Positions 1 through 8,004 of a DNA stretch of 54,499 nt are shown here, in pieces. The position numbers and the translations under genes are program-made. Source of the DNA: CAYZXT01 sp964482515 (GTDB lineage Bacteria > Elusimicrobiota > Elusimicrobia > FEN-1173); contig CAYZXT010000016.1 in NCBI GenBank assembly GCA_964482515.1, forward strand, positions 1-54,499, read 5' to 3'. The notes under the pieces were generated by a model. The model saw only the letters and a program-made list of their open reading frames with translations, did not search any database and was not told the origin of the DNA. Within the stretch, counting starts at the first letter, position 1, and the number at the start of each line of letters is the position of its first letter.

Positions 1-316
1 CCGTGATGAGCCAAATGGAGAGGTCGGGGTTCACGCAGCGCAGCCCCGCGGCGATGGCCGGCGCGCGGCCGTGGATTGAATGAAACCCGTAGGTGTTCAT
101 GTAATAGGGAAAGCGGCTGGAGCAGCCGATGCCGGAGATGAATACATATTTTTCCCGGGGAAGGCTGAACTTGGCCAGGGCCTGCTGCATGGACCCGAGG
201 ATGGAATAATCGCCGCAGCCCGGGCACCAGCGGACTTCCTGGCCCGAAACGAAATCGCTCTTGGTGTAGGTCGGCTGCGCGCCGGGTACGGCCGCGCCCG
301 TGTTGACTGGACTCAT
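1..316 (-). CDS. korB: 2-oxoacid:ferredoxin oxidoreductase, beta subunit (partial, N-terminal 105 codons)
   Basis: The gene begins with ATG at 316 behind a GGAGGG Shine-Dalgarno and runs off the left edge. The visible N-terminus has WCPGCGDY at about residue 30, GIGCSSRFPYY at about 62 and HGRAPAIAAG at about 82. These are the cysteine motif and the first part of the thiamine-diphosphate domain of the beta subunits of 2-oxoacid:ferredoxin oxidoreductases. The beta subunit holds TPP and a 4Fe-4S cluster and works with the alpha/gamma chain encoded just upstream (23-base gap). Nearby sucC and sucD suggest 2-oxoglutarate as substrate, giving succinyl-CoA and reduced ferredoxin or the reverse. 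The substrate is inferred; pyruvate or branched-chain 2-oxoacids are alternatives. Confidence 0.9.
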   Translation of the reverse strand, partial: MSPVNTGAAVPGAQPTYTKSDFVSGQEVRWCPGCGDYSILGSMQQALAKFSLPREKYVFISGIGCSSRFPYYMNTYGFHSIHGRAPAIAAGLRCVNPDLSIWLIT

Positions 317-339
317 GGAATTGCCCTCCGAACAAAAAA

Positions 340-2178
340 TTACAAAACAGCCGAAATTTTTTCCTTCAACTCCCCGACCTGGAACGTCGATCCCTGGATC
401 TTGTTGATGCCAATGGCCTTGATCCCCGGGAACTGGTTCCGCAGGAGCATGAGGAGCTGGCCGGAGTTGCATTCCGGAACGACGACCGTTTCAAATTTCT
501 TCAGAACGTCCCCCAGGTTTTTGGGGAACGGGTTGATGTAGTTCAGGTGGGCCTGGGACAGCTTCTTCCCTTCCTCGAGGAGCTCGCTCACGGCCTGATG
601 GATGGAACCGAAGGTCCCGCCCCAGCCGAGGACGAGGGTTTTCCCCGACGGTTCGCCGCGCACGTCCAGTGCGGGGATGTCGTCGGCGATGCGCGCCACT
701 TTTTCCGCCCGCAGCTTGATCATCTTCTCGTGGTTCTCGGGGTCGTAACTGACGTTCCCGGTTTGGTCCGCCTTGGCGAGCCCGCCGATGCGGTGTTCCA
801 GTCCGGGCGTCCCGGGCCTGGCCCAGGGGCGCGCCAGAGTTTTCGGGTCGCGGGAATAGGGGAGGAACGGCCCGGCGCCGGGCGCCGCGTGCTGGACCTC
901 CAAGTTGGGCAGCTTATCGAGTTCGGGCAACTTCCACGGTTCCGCGCCGTTGGCCAGATAACCTTCGGAAAGCAGGATCACCGGCGTCATGTATTTCAGG
1001 GCCAGGCGGCAGGCCTCGAAGGCCATGTTGAAACAATCCGCCGGGGTCTTCGGGGCGAGCACCGCGATGGGCGATTCCCCGTTCCGGCCGAACATGGCCT
1101 GCAGCAAATCCGTTTGTTCCGTCTTCGTCGGCATTCCAGTGCTGGGGCCAGAGCGCTGGACGTCCACGATGACCACGGGCAATTCGGTCATGATGGCCAG
1201 GTTGATGGCTTCGGATTTCAGGCAGAGGCCGGGGCCGCTGGTGCCGGTGATCCCGAGCTCGCCGCCGAAGGCCGCGCCGATGGCGGAACCCATGGCCGCG
1301 ATCTCGTCTTCCGCCTGGAAGGTTTTGACGTTGTAGTTTTTATAACGCGAGAGGGCTTCCAGGATGCTGGAGGCCGGGGTGATCGGATAGGAACCGTAGA
1401 ACAGGACTTTCTTGGCCAGATGGGCCGCGGCGACGAGGCCGATGGCCAGCGCTTCGTTGCCGGTGATCTTTCGGTAGGTTCCGGGCTCGAGCTTGCTCTT
1501 GCGCACCTGGAATTGGGTTGGCAGGAGTTCGACGATGTCCGCGTAATTGTAGCCGGCCTTCAGGGCGGCGATGTTGGCGTTGACGAACTCGGGCTTCTTG
1601 GCGAACTTTTTCTGGATCCAATCGATCGTGTGGTCGAAAGTCCGGTCGTAGAGCCAGAACATCATGCCGAGGGCGAAGAAGTTCTTGCAGCGGTCCACTT
1701 CGGACTCGCGGAGCGGATGGTCTTTCAGAGCGTTCTTGGTCAGGGTGGAGAGGGGGACTTTGAGGAGCTGGAATTCTTTCAGGGAATTATCGGTGAGCGG
1801 GTTGGAGGTCCAGGTCGCGCGGCGGAGGCTTTCGTCGTCGAAGGCGCTCTCATTGGCTATGATGAGCCCGCCCTTCTTGATGTTCCGCAAATTGACTTTC
1901 AGGGCGGCGGGGTTCATGGCCACCAGGACGTCGGCCTTGTCGCCGGGGGTGAAGATGATGGATTCGGCGAACTGGATCTGGAAGCTGCTGACGCCGGGCA
2001 GCGTTCCTGCCGGGGCGCGGATCTCCGCCGGGAAGTCGGGGAGCGTGGCGAAATCGTTCCCCATCACGGCGGTGGTGTCGGTGAATTGGTCGCCGGTCAA
2101 TTGCATGCCGTCTCCCGAATCCCCGGCAAAGCGCACGGTGATGCTGGAGGCGGAAACTTTCGTTTTTGTCGCTGGCAT
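340..2178 (-). CDS. korA: 2-oxoacid:ferredoxin oxidoreductase, fused gamma-alpha subunit
   Basis: This 612-residue protein has the gamma domain first (RFAGDSGDGMQLTG at about residue 16) and then the alpha pyrimidine-binding domain (YGSYPITPAS at about 262, QAEDEIAAMG at about 288, GTSGPG at about 311). The fused order is usual for the two-gene KorAB type. The start at 2178 is supported by GAGGAG five bases upstream. It follows the CBS-protein gene by 17 bases and precedes korB by 23 bases, so the three probably form one transcript. The complex would oxidise a 2-oxoacid with CoA to acyl-CoA, CO2 and reduced ferredoxin, or run reductively. The 2-oxoglutarate assignment rests on the divergent sucC/sucD neighbours and is an inference. 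Confidence 0.9.
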   Translation of the reverse strand: MPATKTKVSASSITVRFAGDSGDGMQLTGDQFTDTTAVMGNDFATLPDFPAEIRAPAGTLPGVSSFQIQFAESIIFTPGDKADVLVAMNPAALKVNLRNIKKGGLIIANESAFDDESLRRATWTSNPLTDNSLKEFQLLKVPLSTLTKNALKDHPLRESEVDRCKNFFALGMMFWLYDRTFDHTIDWIQKKFAKKPEFVNANIAALKAGYNYADIVELLPTQFQVRKSKLEPGTYRKITGNEALAIGLVAAAHLAKKVLFYGSYPITPASSILEALSRYKNYNVKTFQAEDEIAAMGSAIGAAFGGELGITGTSGPGLCLKSEAINLAIMTELPVVIVDVQRSGPSTGMPTKTEQTDLLQAMFGRNGESPIAVLAPKTPADCFNMAFEACRLALKYMTPVILLSEGYLANGAEPWKLPELDKLPNLEVQHAAPGAGPFLPYSRDPKTLARPWARPGTPGLEHRIGGLAKADQTGNVSYDPENHEKMIKLRAEKVARIADDIPALDVRGEPSGKTLVLGWGGTFGSIHQAVSELLEEGKKLSQAHLNYINPFPKNLGDVLKKFETVVVPECNSGQLLMLLRNQFPGIKAIGINKIQGSTFQVGELKEKISAVL

Positions 2179-2195
2179 GGAGTCTCCTCTATCTA

Positions 2196-2672
2196 CTATC
2201 CGCCCTCGGGCGTCAACATGATTTGGTGCAGGTTCGGCGGCAGATTGTAGACTTCGGCCGGGTAGAACTCGGCCAAAAAGCGGATCAGGGTGCGGACGCT
2301 CAGCACGCCCACGAGCTCGTTCTTTTCGTTCACCAGCGGGATGTGGTAGAAGTTGTTCTCCGCCATCAGGTCGATGGCGCGACCGACGGTGTCGCCGGGG
2401 CGAAGCACCGAGGGATTTTTCGTCATGAACTGCCTGATCGGCTTGCGCCAGTCGATTTTGCGCTCCAGCACCTTCTGCATCACGTCCGTCTCGGTAAATA
2501 TCCCCACGACCTTCTTATTATCGGCCACCACGATGTAGGCGGATTGGTTCTCGCGCATGAACTCTATCGCGCGCTTCACGGAAATGTCCGGCGGAGCCTG
2601 GATGAGCCGGGGATTGACGATATCGGATATCTTCTTTTCCTTCAAAAGGCGATCGACGGATTTTGGCGGCAT
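2196..2672 (-). CDS. CBS-pair domain protein
   Basis: A 158-residue protein made almost wholly of two CBS motifs. The first covers about residues 15-75 (ISDIVNPRLIQAPPDISVKR, then YIVVADNKKVVGIFTETDV). The second covers about residues 85-145 (PSVLRPGDTVGRAIDLM, then PLVNEKNELVGVLSVRTLI). CBS pairs bind adenine nucleotides or SAM and act as energy sensors. I start it at ATG 2672 because GGAGAGAAGGA lies six bases upstream; the frame stays open further upstream, but that stretch has low-complexity, intergenic-like composition. Its place as first gene before korA and korB suggests that it tunes flux or expression of the oxidoreductase. That role is inferred. Confidence 0.85.
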   Translation of the reverse strand: MPPKSVDRLLKEKKISDIVNPRLIQAPPDISVKRAIEFMRENQSAYIVVADNKKVVGIFTETDVMQKVLERKIDWRKPIRQFMTKNPSVLRPGDTVGRAIDLMAENNFYHIPLVNEKNELVGVLSVRTLIRFLAEFYPAEVYNLPPNLHQIMLTPEGG

Positions 2673-2703
2673 GGGCGATCCTTCTCTCCGAAAAATGATG
2701 TTT

Positions 2704-2732
2704 ATCATATCAATAATCTTTTGCATGTCCAA
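2704..2732 (-). promoter_or_regulatory. candidate sigma70-type promoter for the CBS-korA-korB genes
   Basis: Read on the minus strand, a TATGAT -10 box (2704-2709) lies 17 bases from TTGGAC (2727-2732). The -10 box matches consensus at five of six positions and the -35 box at three. The predicted start of transcription is about 25 bases before ATG 2672. The rest of 2673-2896, between the divergent genes, has no other clear signal; a plus-strand promoter for sucC must lie there but I could not pick one with confidence. Confidence 0.4.
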
Positions 2733-2896
2733 GGGGGCCGCGCGGACCGTCTCCGCTTTCGACAACAAGCGGCGGCCAAAGAGGTTTCCGGGCCGCGTTT
2801 TGTCTTTGATTACCTGGGGTTTTTTGGTTAAATAAAGTCGGGGATTTGAATTTTCCATCAAAGCAAACCGGCGATTTGGGGTTTGGGAGAGACACC

Positions 2897-4069
2897 ATGA
2901 AATTGCACGAATATCAGGCGAAAAAACAATTGTCGGGTTTCGGCGTGAATGTTCTGGCCGGCGTTGTGGTCGACAGGCCCGCCCAGACCACATCCGCTCT
3001 GAAAAAAATGGGGAAAGGCCCCTTCGTCGTGAAGGCCCAGGTGCACACGGGCGGCCGCGGCAAGGCAGGCGGCGTGCGGCTGGTGAAAAGCGCCAAGGAA
3101 GCCGCCCAGGCGGCCAAGGAGATTTTGGGGATGCGGCTGGTGACCCACCAGACCGGGCCGCAGGGATTGATCGTGCGCAAGGTTTTGATCGAGCCCGCCG
3201 TGAAGGTTGAGCGCGAACTCTACGCCGCGGTCACGCTGAACCGCCGCACGGGACGGCCCGTGCTGATGGCGTCGGCCGAGGGCGGGATGGACATCGAGGA
3301 ACTCGCCGCCAAATCCCCGGAAAAAATCATCCGCATCGATATCGACCCGCTCCGGGGGTTGGAATCCTTCCAGGCCCGGGAAGCGGCCTTCGCGCTGGGG
3401 CTCGTCGGCGACCTTTTCGGTCCGGCCGGGCAGTTCCTCAAAGGCCTCGTGAAGATGTTTTTGTCCATGGACGCGAGCATCGTGGAAGTGAACCCGCTGG
3501 GCGTGCTGGCCGGCAAGAAGCCATCGCTCCTCGCGATGGACGCCAAGGTGGTCCTGGACGACAACGCCCAGTACCGGCACGAGGAACTTTTCGCGGAGGA
3601 GGACCAGGCGGACATCGCCGCGGCGGAGCGCAAGGCCAAGAAAGTCGGCATCGCCTACATCCAGCTGGACGGCAACATCGGCTGCCTCGTGAACGGCGCG
3701 GGCCTGGCCATGGCGACGATGGACATCATCAAGCTCCACGGCGGCGCTCCGGCCAACTTCCTGGACGTGGGCGGCGGGGCCAACGTCCAGCAGGTGACGG
3801 AGGCGTTCAAGATTTTGCTGTCGGACAAGAAGGTCAACACGGTCCTCGTCAACATTTTCGGCGGCATCATGAAGTGCGACGTGATCGCCGAGGGGATACT
3901 GGCCGCGGTGAAGGCCGTGGGTTTGAAGGTCCCGTTGGTGGTCCGGCTGGAGGGCAACCGCGTGGAAGAGGGACGGAGGATCCTGGCGGAATCCGGGCTG
4001 AGCATCGAGCCCGCGTCGGATTTGACGGACGGCGCGCGGAAAGCGGTGGCCCTTTCCAAGTCCGCGTGA
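2897..4069 (+). CDS. sucC: succinate-CoA ligase (ADP/GDP-forming), beta subunit
   Basis: The 390-residue protein opens with MKLHEYQAKK and has the ATP-grasp domain (VVKAQVHTGGRGKAGGV at about residue 44) and the C-terminal ligase domain with NIFGGIMKCDVIAEG at about 320. Length and order match SucC. It pairs with SucD to interconvert succinyl-CoA and succinate with nucleotide phosphorylation. The start at ATG 2897 follows GGGAGAG. It is first in a long plus-strand run and diverges from CBS-korAB. Unusually, sucD does not follow at once: a pseudopilin gene overlaps the sucC stop, and a HAMP gene comes next. Confidence 0.96.
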   Translation: MKLHEYQAKKQLSGFGVNVLAGVVVDRPAQTTSALKKMGKGPFVVKAQVHTGGRGKAGGVRLVKSAKEAAQAAKEILGMRLVTHQTGPQGLIVRKVLIEPAVKVERELYAAVTLNRRTGRPVLMASAEGGMDIEELAAKSPEKIIRIDIDPLRGLESFQAREAAFALGLVGDLFGPAGQFLKGLVKMFLSMDASIVEVNPLGVLAGKKPSLLAMDAKVVLDDNAQYRHEELFAEEDQADIAAAERKAKKVGIAYIQLDGNIGCLVNGAGLAMATMDIIKLHGGAPANFLDVGGGANVQQVTEAFKILLSDKKVNTVLVNIFGGIMKCDVIAEGILAAVKAVGLKVPLVVRLEGNRVEEGRRILAESGLSIEPASDLTDGARKAVALSKSA

Positions 4070-4554
4070 AGAGAAAACCGTCACTACAGTCTAACGCTGG
4101 CGTTACCCTGATAGAACTTGTGGTGATGGTCGTGGTCCTGAGCGTGTTGACGATACTCGCCACCCAGCAGTTCCGGTTTTTGCGCACGCGCGCCCAGGAG
4201 TCGACGCTGCGCGGCGAGATGGGGGCGCTCCGCGGGGCGCTGTTGATCTACTACGGGGATTCGGGCGGAAACTACCCGGCCCGTCTGGCGGTGCTGGCCG
4301 CGGGCGGAAAATACATCCCCTCGATCCCGCGCCGGGACGTTCCGCCGGTGGAATCCACCGGGAATCCGGGCCACACGCGTTTCGCGGCCGACGAGCAGCT
4401 TTACGCGTCCAAGCCGGCGGCCCCGGAGGAATTTCGCAACGAGGGCGCGGCGCTCTGGGGTTACATGAACGAACCGCGACGCAATGGCTACGGGCACGTT
4501 TTCGTGAATTGTTTGCACCGCGACAGTAAATCCGCGCCGTGGACCCATTGGTAG
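4066..4554 (+). CDS. type II secretion / type IV pilus-like pseudopilin
   Basis: The product is 162 residues if translation begins at GTG 4066, which overlaps the sucC stop. The N-terminus is a class III prepilin leader: a short basic segment (KRKPSLQSNAG), a predicted cleavage after Gly, then VTLIELVVMVVVL with Glu at mature position 5 and a hydrophobic helix. The rest is GspG-like (RAQESTLRGEMGALRGAL, then a proline- and glycine-rich tail). Such proteins are cut by PilD and assemble into pseudopili in the inner membrane and periplasm. No secretion ATPase or prepilin peptidase lies nearby, so this is an orphan pseudopilin. Its partner system cannot be told from here. Confidence 0.85.
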   Translation: MKRKPSLQSNAGVTLIELVVMVVVLSVLTILATQQFRFLRTRAQESTLRGEMGALRGALLIYYGDSGGNYPARLAVLAAGGKYIPSIPRRDVPPVESTGNPGHTRFAADEQLYASKPAAPEEFRNEGAALWGYMNEPRRNGYGHVFVNCLHRDSKSAPWTHW

Positions 4555-4564
4555 GGGGATGGAT

Positions 4565-5101
4565 ATGAAACTTCGCTGGCGATACCTCATCAAGCCGCCG
4601 CTGCAATTCCGTTTCCTCCTGTTCATGTTCGTCTCCATGGTCATGATCGTTTTGTTCATCGGGTGGAACGTTTATTTCACCCTGGGACGGGAGATCTTCG
4701 GCGAGATTTCCAATCCCCATGCCATGGACCTTTTCCGCCGGCTGAACTCGATGCTGCTGCACCGCGCGCCGGTCTACGTGGCGATCCTGGTGGCCGTGGC
4801 GATTTATTTCTCGCACAAGATCGCGGGGCCTCTGCACCGGTTCGAGCGGTCCGCCGAAGAGATCGGCCAGGGCCGGCTCAACCACCGGGTCCACATCCGG
4901 AAGGACGACGAGATGCATGAGCTGGAGGACGGGCTGAACGCCATGGTGGAATCGCTTCAGCACCGCGTGGCCGCGGACCGTTTTCGCCGGGACGAGGCCC
5001 TCAAGTTGTTATCGGAACTGTCGGCCGCGCCCGGCTCGCCGGAAAAAATCGAAAAGGCGCGGGAAGCCGTGTCCGCCATTACCAAGGAGTTTGAGATTTA
5101 A
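4565..5101 (+). CDS. two-TM membrane protein with HAMP domain
   Basis: The 178-residue product has TM1 at about 15-37 (FLLFMFVSMVMIVLFIGW), a short outside loop, and TM2 at about 77-92 (VYVAILVAVAIYF). A HAMP segment follows (AGPLHRFERSAEEIGQGRL to LEDGLNAMVESLQHR) and then a charged, probably coiled-coil tail. I chose ATG 4565 over ATG 4559 because the AGGGGG ribosome site lies directly against the first ATG and six bases from the second. There is no kinase, cyclase or methyl-accepting module, so it looks like a stand-alone HAMP relay. It is wedged between sucC and sucD; its partner is unknown. Confidence 0.8.
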   Translation: MKLRWRYLIKPPLQFRFLLFMFVSMVMIVLFIGWNVYFTLGREIFGEISNPHAMDLFRRLNSMLLHRAPVYVAILVAVAIYFSHKIAGPLHRFERSAEEIGQGRLNHRVHIRKDDEMHELEDGLNAMVESLQHRVAADRFRRDEALKLLSELSAAPGSPEKIEKAREAVSAITKEFEI

Positions 5102-5128
5102 AGGAACATTTTCGAGAGAGGGAACATC

Positions 5129-6058
5129 ATGAGCATCCTGATCGACAACCATACGCGCGTCATCGTCCAGGGGATCACCGGCTCGGCCGGGTCCTTCCAC
5201 GCCAAGAGCTGCCGGGAGTACGGCACGAAGCTGGTGGGAGGCGTCACGCCCGGCAAGGGCGGCTCCGATGTGGACGGTATTCCCGTTTTCAACACGGTGA
5301 AAGAAGCGGTGAAGGCGACGTCCGCCGACGCCAGCATGATCTTCGTGCCGCCGCCCTTCGCGGCGGACGCCATCCTCGAAGCGTCGGCCGCGGGCGTCAA
5401 GCTGATCGTCTGCATCACCGAAGGCATCCCCGTGCTGGACATGGCGCGGGTGAAGGCGGTTTTGGACAAGAGTGGCGCGCGGCTGGTCGGCCCCAACGGG
5501 CCGGGGCTCATCACGCCGGGCGACGCGTCGCGACCGGGTTGCAAGATCGGCATCATGCCGGGCTACATCCATAAACCCGGGCGCATCGGCGTTGTCTCGC
5601 GTTCCGGAACGCTGACCTACGAGGCGGTGTGGCAGTTGTCGGCCCGCGGCCTCGGCCAATCGACGGTCGTCGGCATCGGCGGCGACCCCATCCAGGGGAC
5701 CAATTTCGTTGACGTGCTCGCGCTGTTCGAAAAGGACCCGGGCACCGACGCGGTGATCATGATCGGCGAGATCGGCGGTTCCGCGGAAGAGGAGGCGGCC
5801 GCTTTCTTCAAGAACAACATGACCAAGCCCCTCTTCGCCTTCATCGCGGGCCGGACCGCGCCCCCGGGCAAGCGCATGGGGCACGCGGGCGCCATCGTGG
5901 ACGGCGGCGGCGGAAAAAAATCCTCCGGAACGGCGGACGAGAAACGCGCGGTGCTGGAATCCGCCGGTGTGAAGGTGATCGATTCTCCGGCGGACATGGG
6001 GGAAACCGTGGCCAAGGCTCTGAAGGAAACTATTCGGGGAAACGGCCGCCTCAAATGA
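5129..6058 (+). CDS. sucD: succinate-CoA ligase, alpha subunit
   Basis: The 309-residue protein starts MSILIDNHTRVIVQGITG and has the CoA-binding Rossmann domain (GTKLVGGVTPGKGG at about residue 33). The second half carries GRIGVVSRSGTLTYE at about 151 and the phospho-histidine loop GKRMGHAGAIV at about 249, where the His is the phosphorylated residue of SucD. It completes the enzyme begun by sucC 1.1 kb upstream. The start follows GAGAGAGGG, and the gene overlaps the debranching-enzyme gene by four bases (ATGA). Confidence 0.96.
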   Translation: MSILIDNHTRVIVQGITGSAGSFHAKSCREYGTKLVGGVTPGKGGSDVDGIPVFNTVKEAVKATSADASMIFVPPPFAADAILEASAAGVKLIVCITEGIPVLDMARVKAVLDKSGARLVGPNGPGLITPGDASRPGCKIGIMPGYIHKPGRIGVVSRSGTLTYEAVWQLSARGLGQSTVVGIGGDPIQGTNFVDVLALFEKDPGTDAVIMIGEIGGSAEEEAAAFFKNNMTKPLFAFIAGRTAPPGKRMGHAGAIVDGGGGKKSSGTADEKRAVLESAGVKVIDSPADMGETVAKALKETIRGNGRLK

Positions 6059-8004
6059 CGATCTCGCTCGGTCGCGACGTCTGCGGCGAATTCTATAAAT
6101 CCAGCGAGCATGAGTGGATTGAAACCAACGGCCGCGGCGGCTACGCCATGGGCACCGTGTCGGGCGCCAACACCCGGAAATACCACGGTCTGCTCAACGT
6201 GGCGCTGCGCCCTCCCATCGACCGGTTTCAAACGGTCAACCGCCTGGAGGAATCCCTCCTGGCCAAGGGCCAGCGCATCGAGATTTCCTGCCAGTCGTAC
6301 CCCGGCGCCATCTATCCCCAGGGCTATAAATTTTTGGAAACCTTCCGCCTGGACCCCTACCCGATCTGGACCTACGTGTCCGGCGAGACCTGGTTGGAGA
6401 AAAGTTTCTTCCTCCGCTATGGCGAGGACACGGCCGTGGTGCTCTACGAGCTGATCACCGGAACGGAGGCCGTGCTGGAAGTCCGGCCGCTGCTGACCTT
6501 CCGCAACCACCACGCCGTCATCAAGGAAGACGACCGCTTCCAGGGCCGGCTGGAGAATCACCCCGGCGCGTTCAAGGTGTGTCCCGCCGTCGGGCCGGAA
6601 CTCTGGATGAGCGCCAGGGGCGGGGAGTATCGCGACGACAGTTTCTGGTACCGGAACCAGGAATATTCCTGGGAAGGCCGCCGCGGGTTGGGCCATCGGG
6701 AAGACGCCTTCAGTCCCGGGATATTCCGTTTCGCGCTGAATCCGGGACAGGCTGTGGCCCTCGTCATCACGACGAAGCCAGACCTTTCGGGCGATCCCAT
6801 CGCCTGGGCGCAGCAGGAACGGGAGCTGCGGGAAAAACTTTTGGACAAATCTTTGGCGCGCGGTCCGCTGGCCGACAAGCTGGTCCGCGCGGCGGACCAG
6901 TTCATCGTCGAGCGGAACGGCGGGACCAGCGTGATCGCGGGATATCCCTGGTTTGAGGATTGGGGCCGCGACACCATGGTCGGCCTGCCGGGCCTCTGCC
7001 TGGCGACCGGGCGCGCGCAGGAGGCCGGCGAGATTTTGGAAACCTACGCGAAGCATCTGCACGACGGCCAGCTGCCGAACCGGTTCCCGGAAGACAACCC
7101 GACGCCCGACTATACCGCCGCGGACCCGTCGCTCTGGTTCATATGGGCCGCGCAAAAATATTTCCAGGCCACGGGCGACGCCGAGCGCGTGAAGTCCCTG
7201 CTGCCGAGCATGCGGAAGATCGTGGACGCCTATCAGCACGGAACCCCGCAGGGCATCCGGATGGACCAGGACGGGCTCTTGAGCCTTCCGCCGTCCAACA
7301 ACGCCTACACGTGGATGGACGCACGGGTGAACGGCGTGCCCGTGACGCCGCGCGCAGGGAAACCCGTGGAGATACAGGCGCTCTGGTACAACGCGCTGCA
7401 GTTCCTCTCGGAGCTGGATTTGAAGTTCGGCGAAACCTCCCGCGGCTACGAAAAACTGGCCGCCATCGCGCGCAACAGTTTCAATGAAAAATTCTGGAAT
7501 GAATCGGCCCAATACCTCTACGATCGCATCGACGGGCGGGAACGGGACGGTTCGATCCGGCCCAACGCGCTTTTCGCCATCAGCCTTCCCTATGAGATAT
7601 TGGAGGAAAGTCGTTTCAAGCCCGTCGTGGACCTGGCGTGGAAGGAGCTTTATACGCCCATGGGTTTGAGGACCCTTTCGCAAACGGACCCGGCGTTCAA
7701 GGCCCGTTACGAAGGCCCGCAGGAAGAACGCGACGCGGCCTATCACCAGGGGTCGATTTGGCCCTGGCTCCTGGGAAGCTTCATCACCGCCTTCGTGAAG
7801 GCGAACGGTTCGACGGAGGACATCAAGGCCCGCGTGCAGGAATTCCTGGAACCGTTCCGGAAACATCTTTCCGAGGCCGGTCTGGGCCAGGTCTCCGAAC
7901 TTTTCGAGGCGGGCGAACCCCATTCGCCGCAGGGCTGCACGGCGCAGGCCTGGAGCGTGGCGGAACTCTTGCGGATCCTGTGGGAGGAGAACTTGCTCTT
8001 ATGA
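6055..8004 (+). CDS. amylo-alpha-1,6-glucosidase (glycogen-debranching enzyme)
   Basis: The 649-residue protein has the N-terminal debranching-enzyme domain (EWIETNGRGGYAMGTVSGAN, then TRKYHGLL, at residues 21-46) and the C-terminal six-hairpin glucosidase domain (FEDWGRDTMVGLPGL at about 300, YTAADPSLWF at about 350, QGSIWPWLLG at about 563). This is the bacterial and archaeal form that removes alpha-1,6 branches from glycogen-like glucans in the cytoplasm. No signal peptide is visible. It overlaps sucD upstream and the heme protein downstream by four bases each, so it is translationally coupled in the run. No other glycogen genes are in the window. Confidence 0.93.
   Translation: MTISLGRDVCGEFYKSSEHEWIETNGRGGYAMGTVSGANTRKYHGLLNVALRPPIDRFQTVNRLEESLLAKGQRIEISCQSYPGAIYPQGYKFLETFRLDPYPIWTYVSGETWLEKSFFLRYGEDTAVVLYELITGTEAVLEVRPLLTFRNHHAVIKEDDRFQGRLENHPGAFKVCPAVGPELWMSARGGEYRDDSFWYRNQEYSWEGRRGLGHREDAFSPGIFRFALNPGQAVALVITTKPDLSGDPIAWAQQERELREKLLDKSLARGPLADKLVRAADQFIVERNGGTSVIAGYPWFEDWGRDTMVGLPGLCLATGRAQEAGEILETYAKHLHDGQLPNRFPEDNPTPDYTAADPSLWFIWAAQKYFQATGDAERVKSLLPSMRKIVDAYQHGTPQGIRMDQDGLLSLPPSNNAYTWMDARVNGVPVTPRAGKPVEIQALWYNALQFLSELDLKFGETSRGYEKLAAIARNSFNEKFWNESAQYLYDRIDGRERDGSIRPNALFAISLPYEILEESRFKPVVDLAWKELYTPMGLRTLSQTDPAFKARYEGPQEERDAAYHQGSIWPWLLGSFITAFVKANGSTEDIKARVQEFLEPFRKHLSEAGLGQVSELFEAGEPHSPQGCTAQAWSVAELLRILWEENLLL

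Noticed and set aside
547..2250. Long plus-strand open frame opposite korA
   Set aside because: Its product is rich in Gly, Arg, His and Asp with no family pattern, and it mirrors a certain gene. High GC makes such antisense frames common.
2807..2835. TTGATT-N17-TAAATA as sucC promoter
   Set aside because: The -10 box matches at only three of six positions, which is too weak to call.
2673..2993. Upstream extension of the CBS-protein frame
   Set aside because: The extra residues are not family-like, and a good ribosome site precedes ATG 2672.
2858..4084. 408-codon minus-strand frame opposite sucC
   Set aside because: It is His/Gln/Arg-rich shadow sequence with no recognisable domain.
5617..7923. 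768-codon minus-strand frame opposite sucD and the debranching enzyme
   Set aside because: It spans two clear genes on the other strand, has shadow-type composition and no motif.
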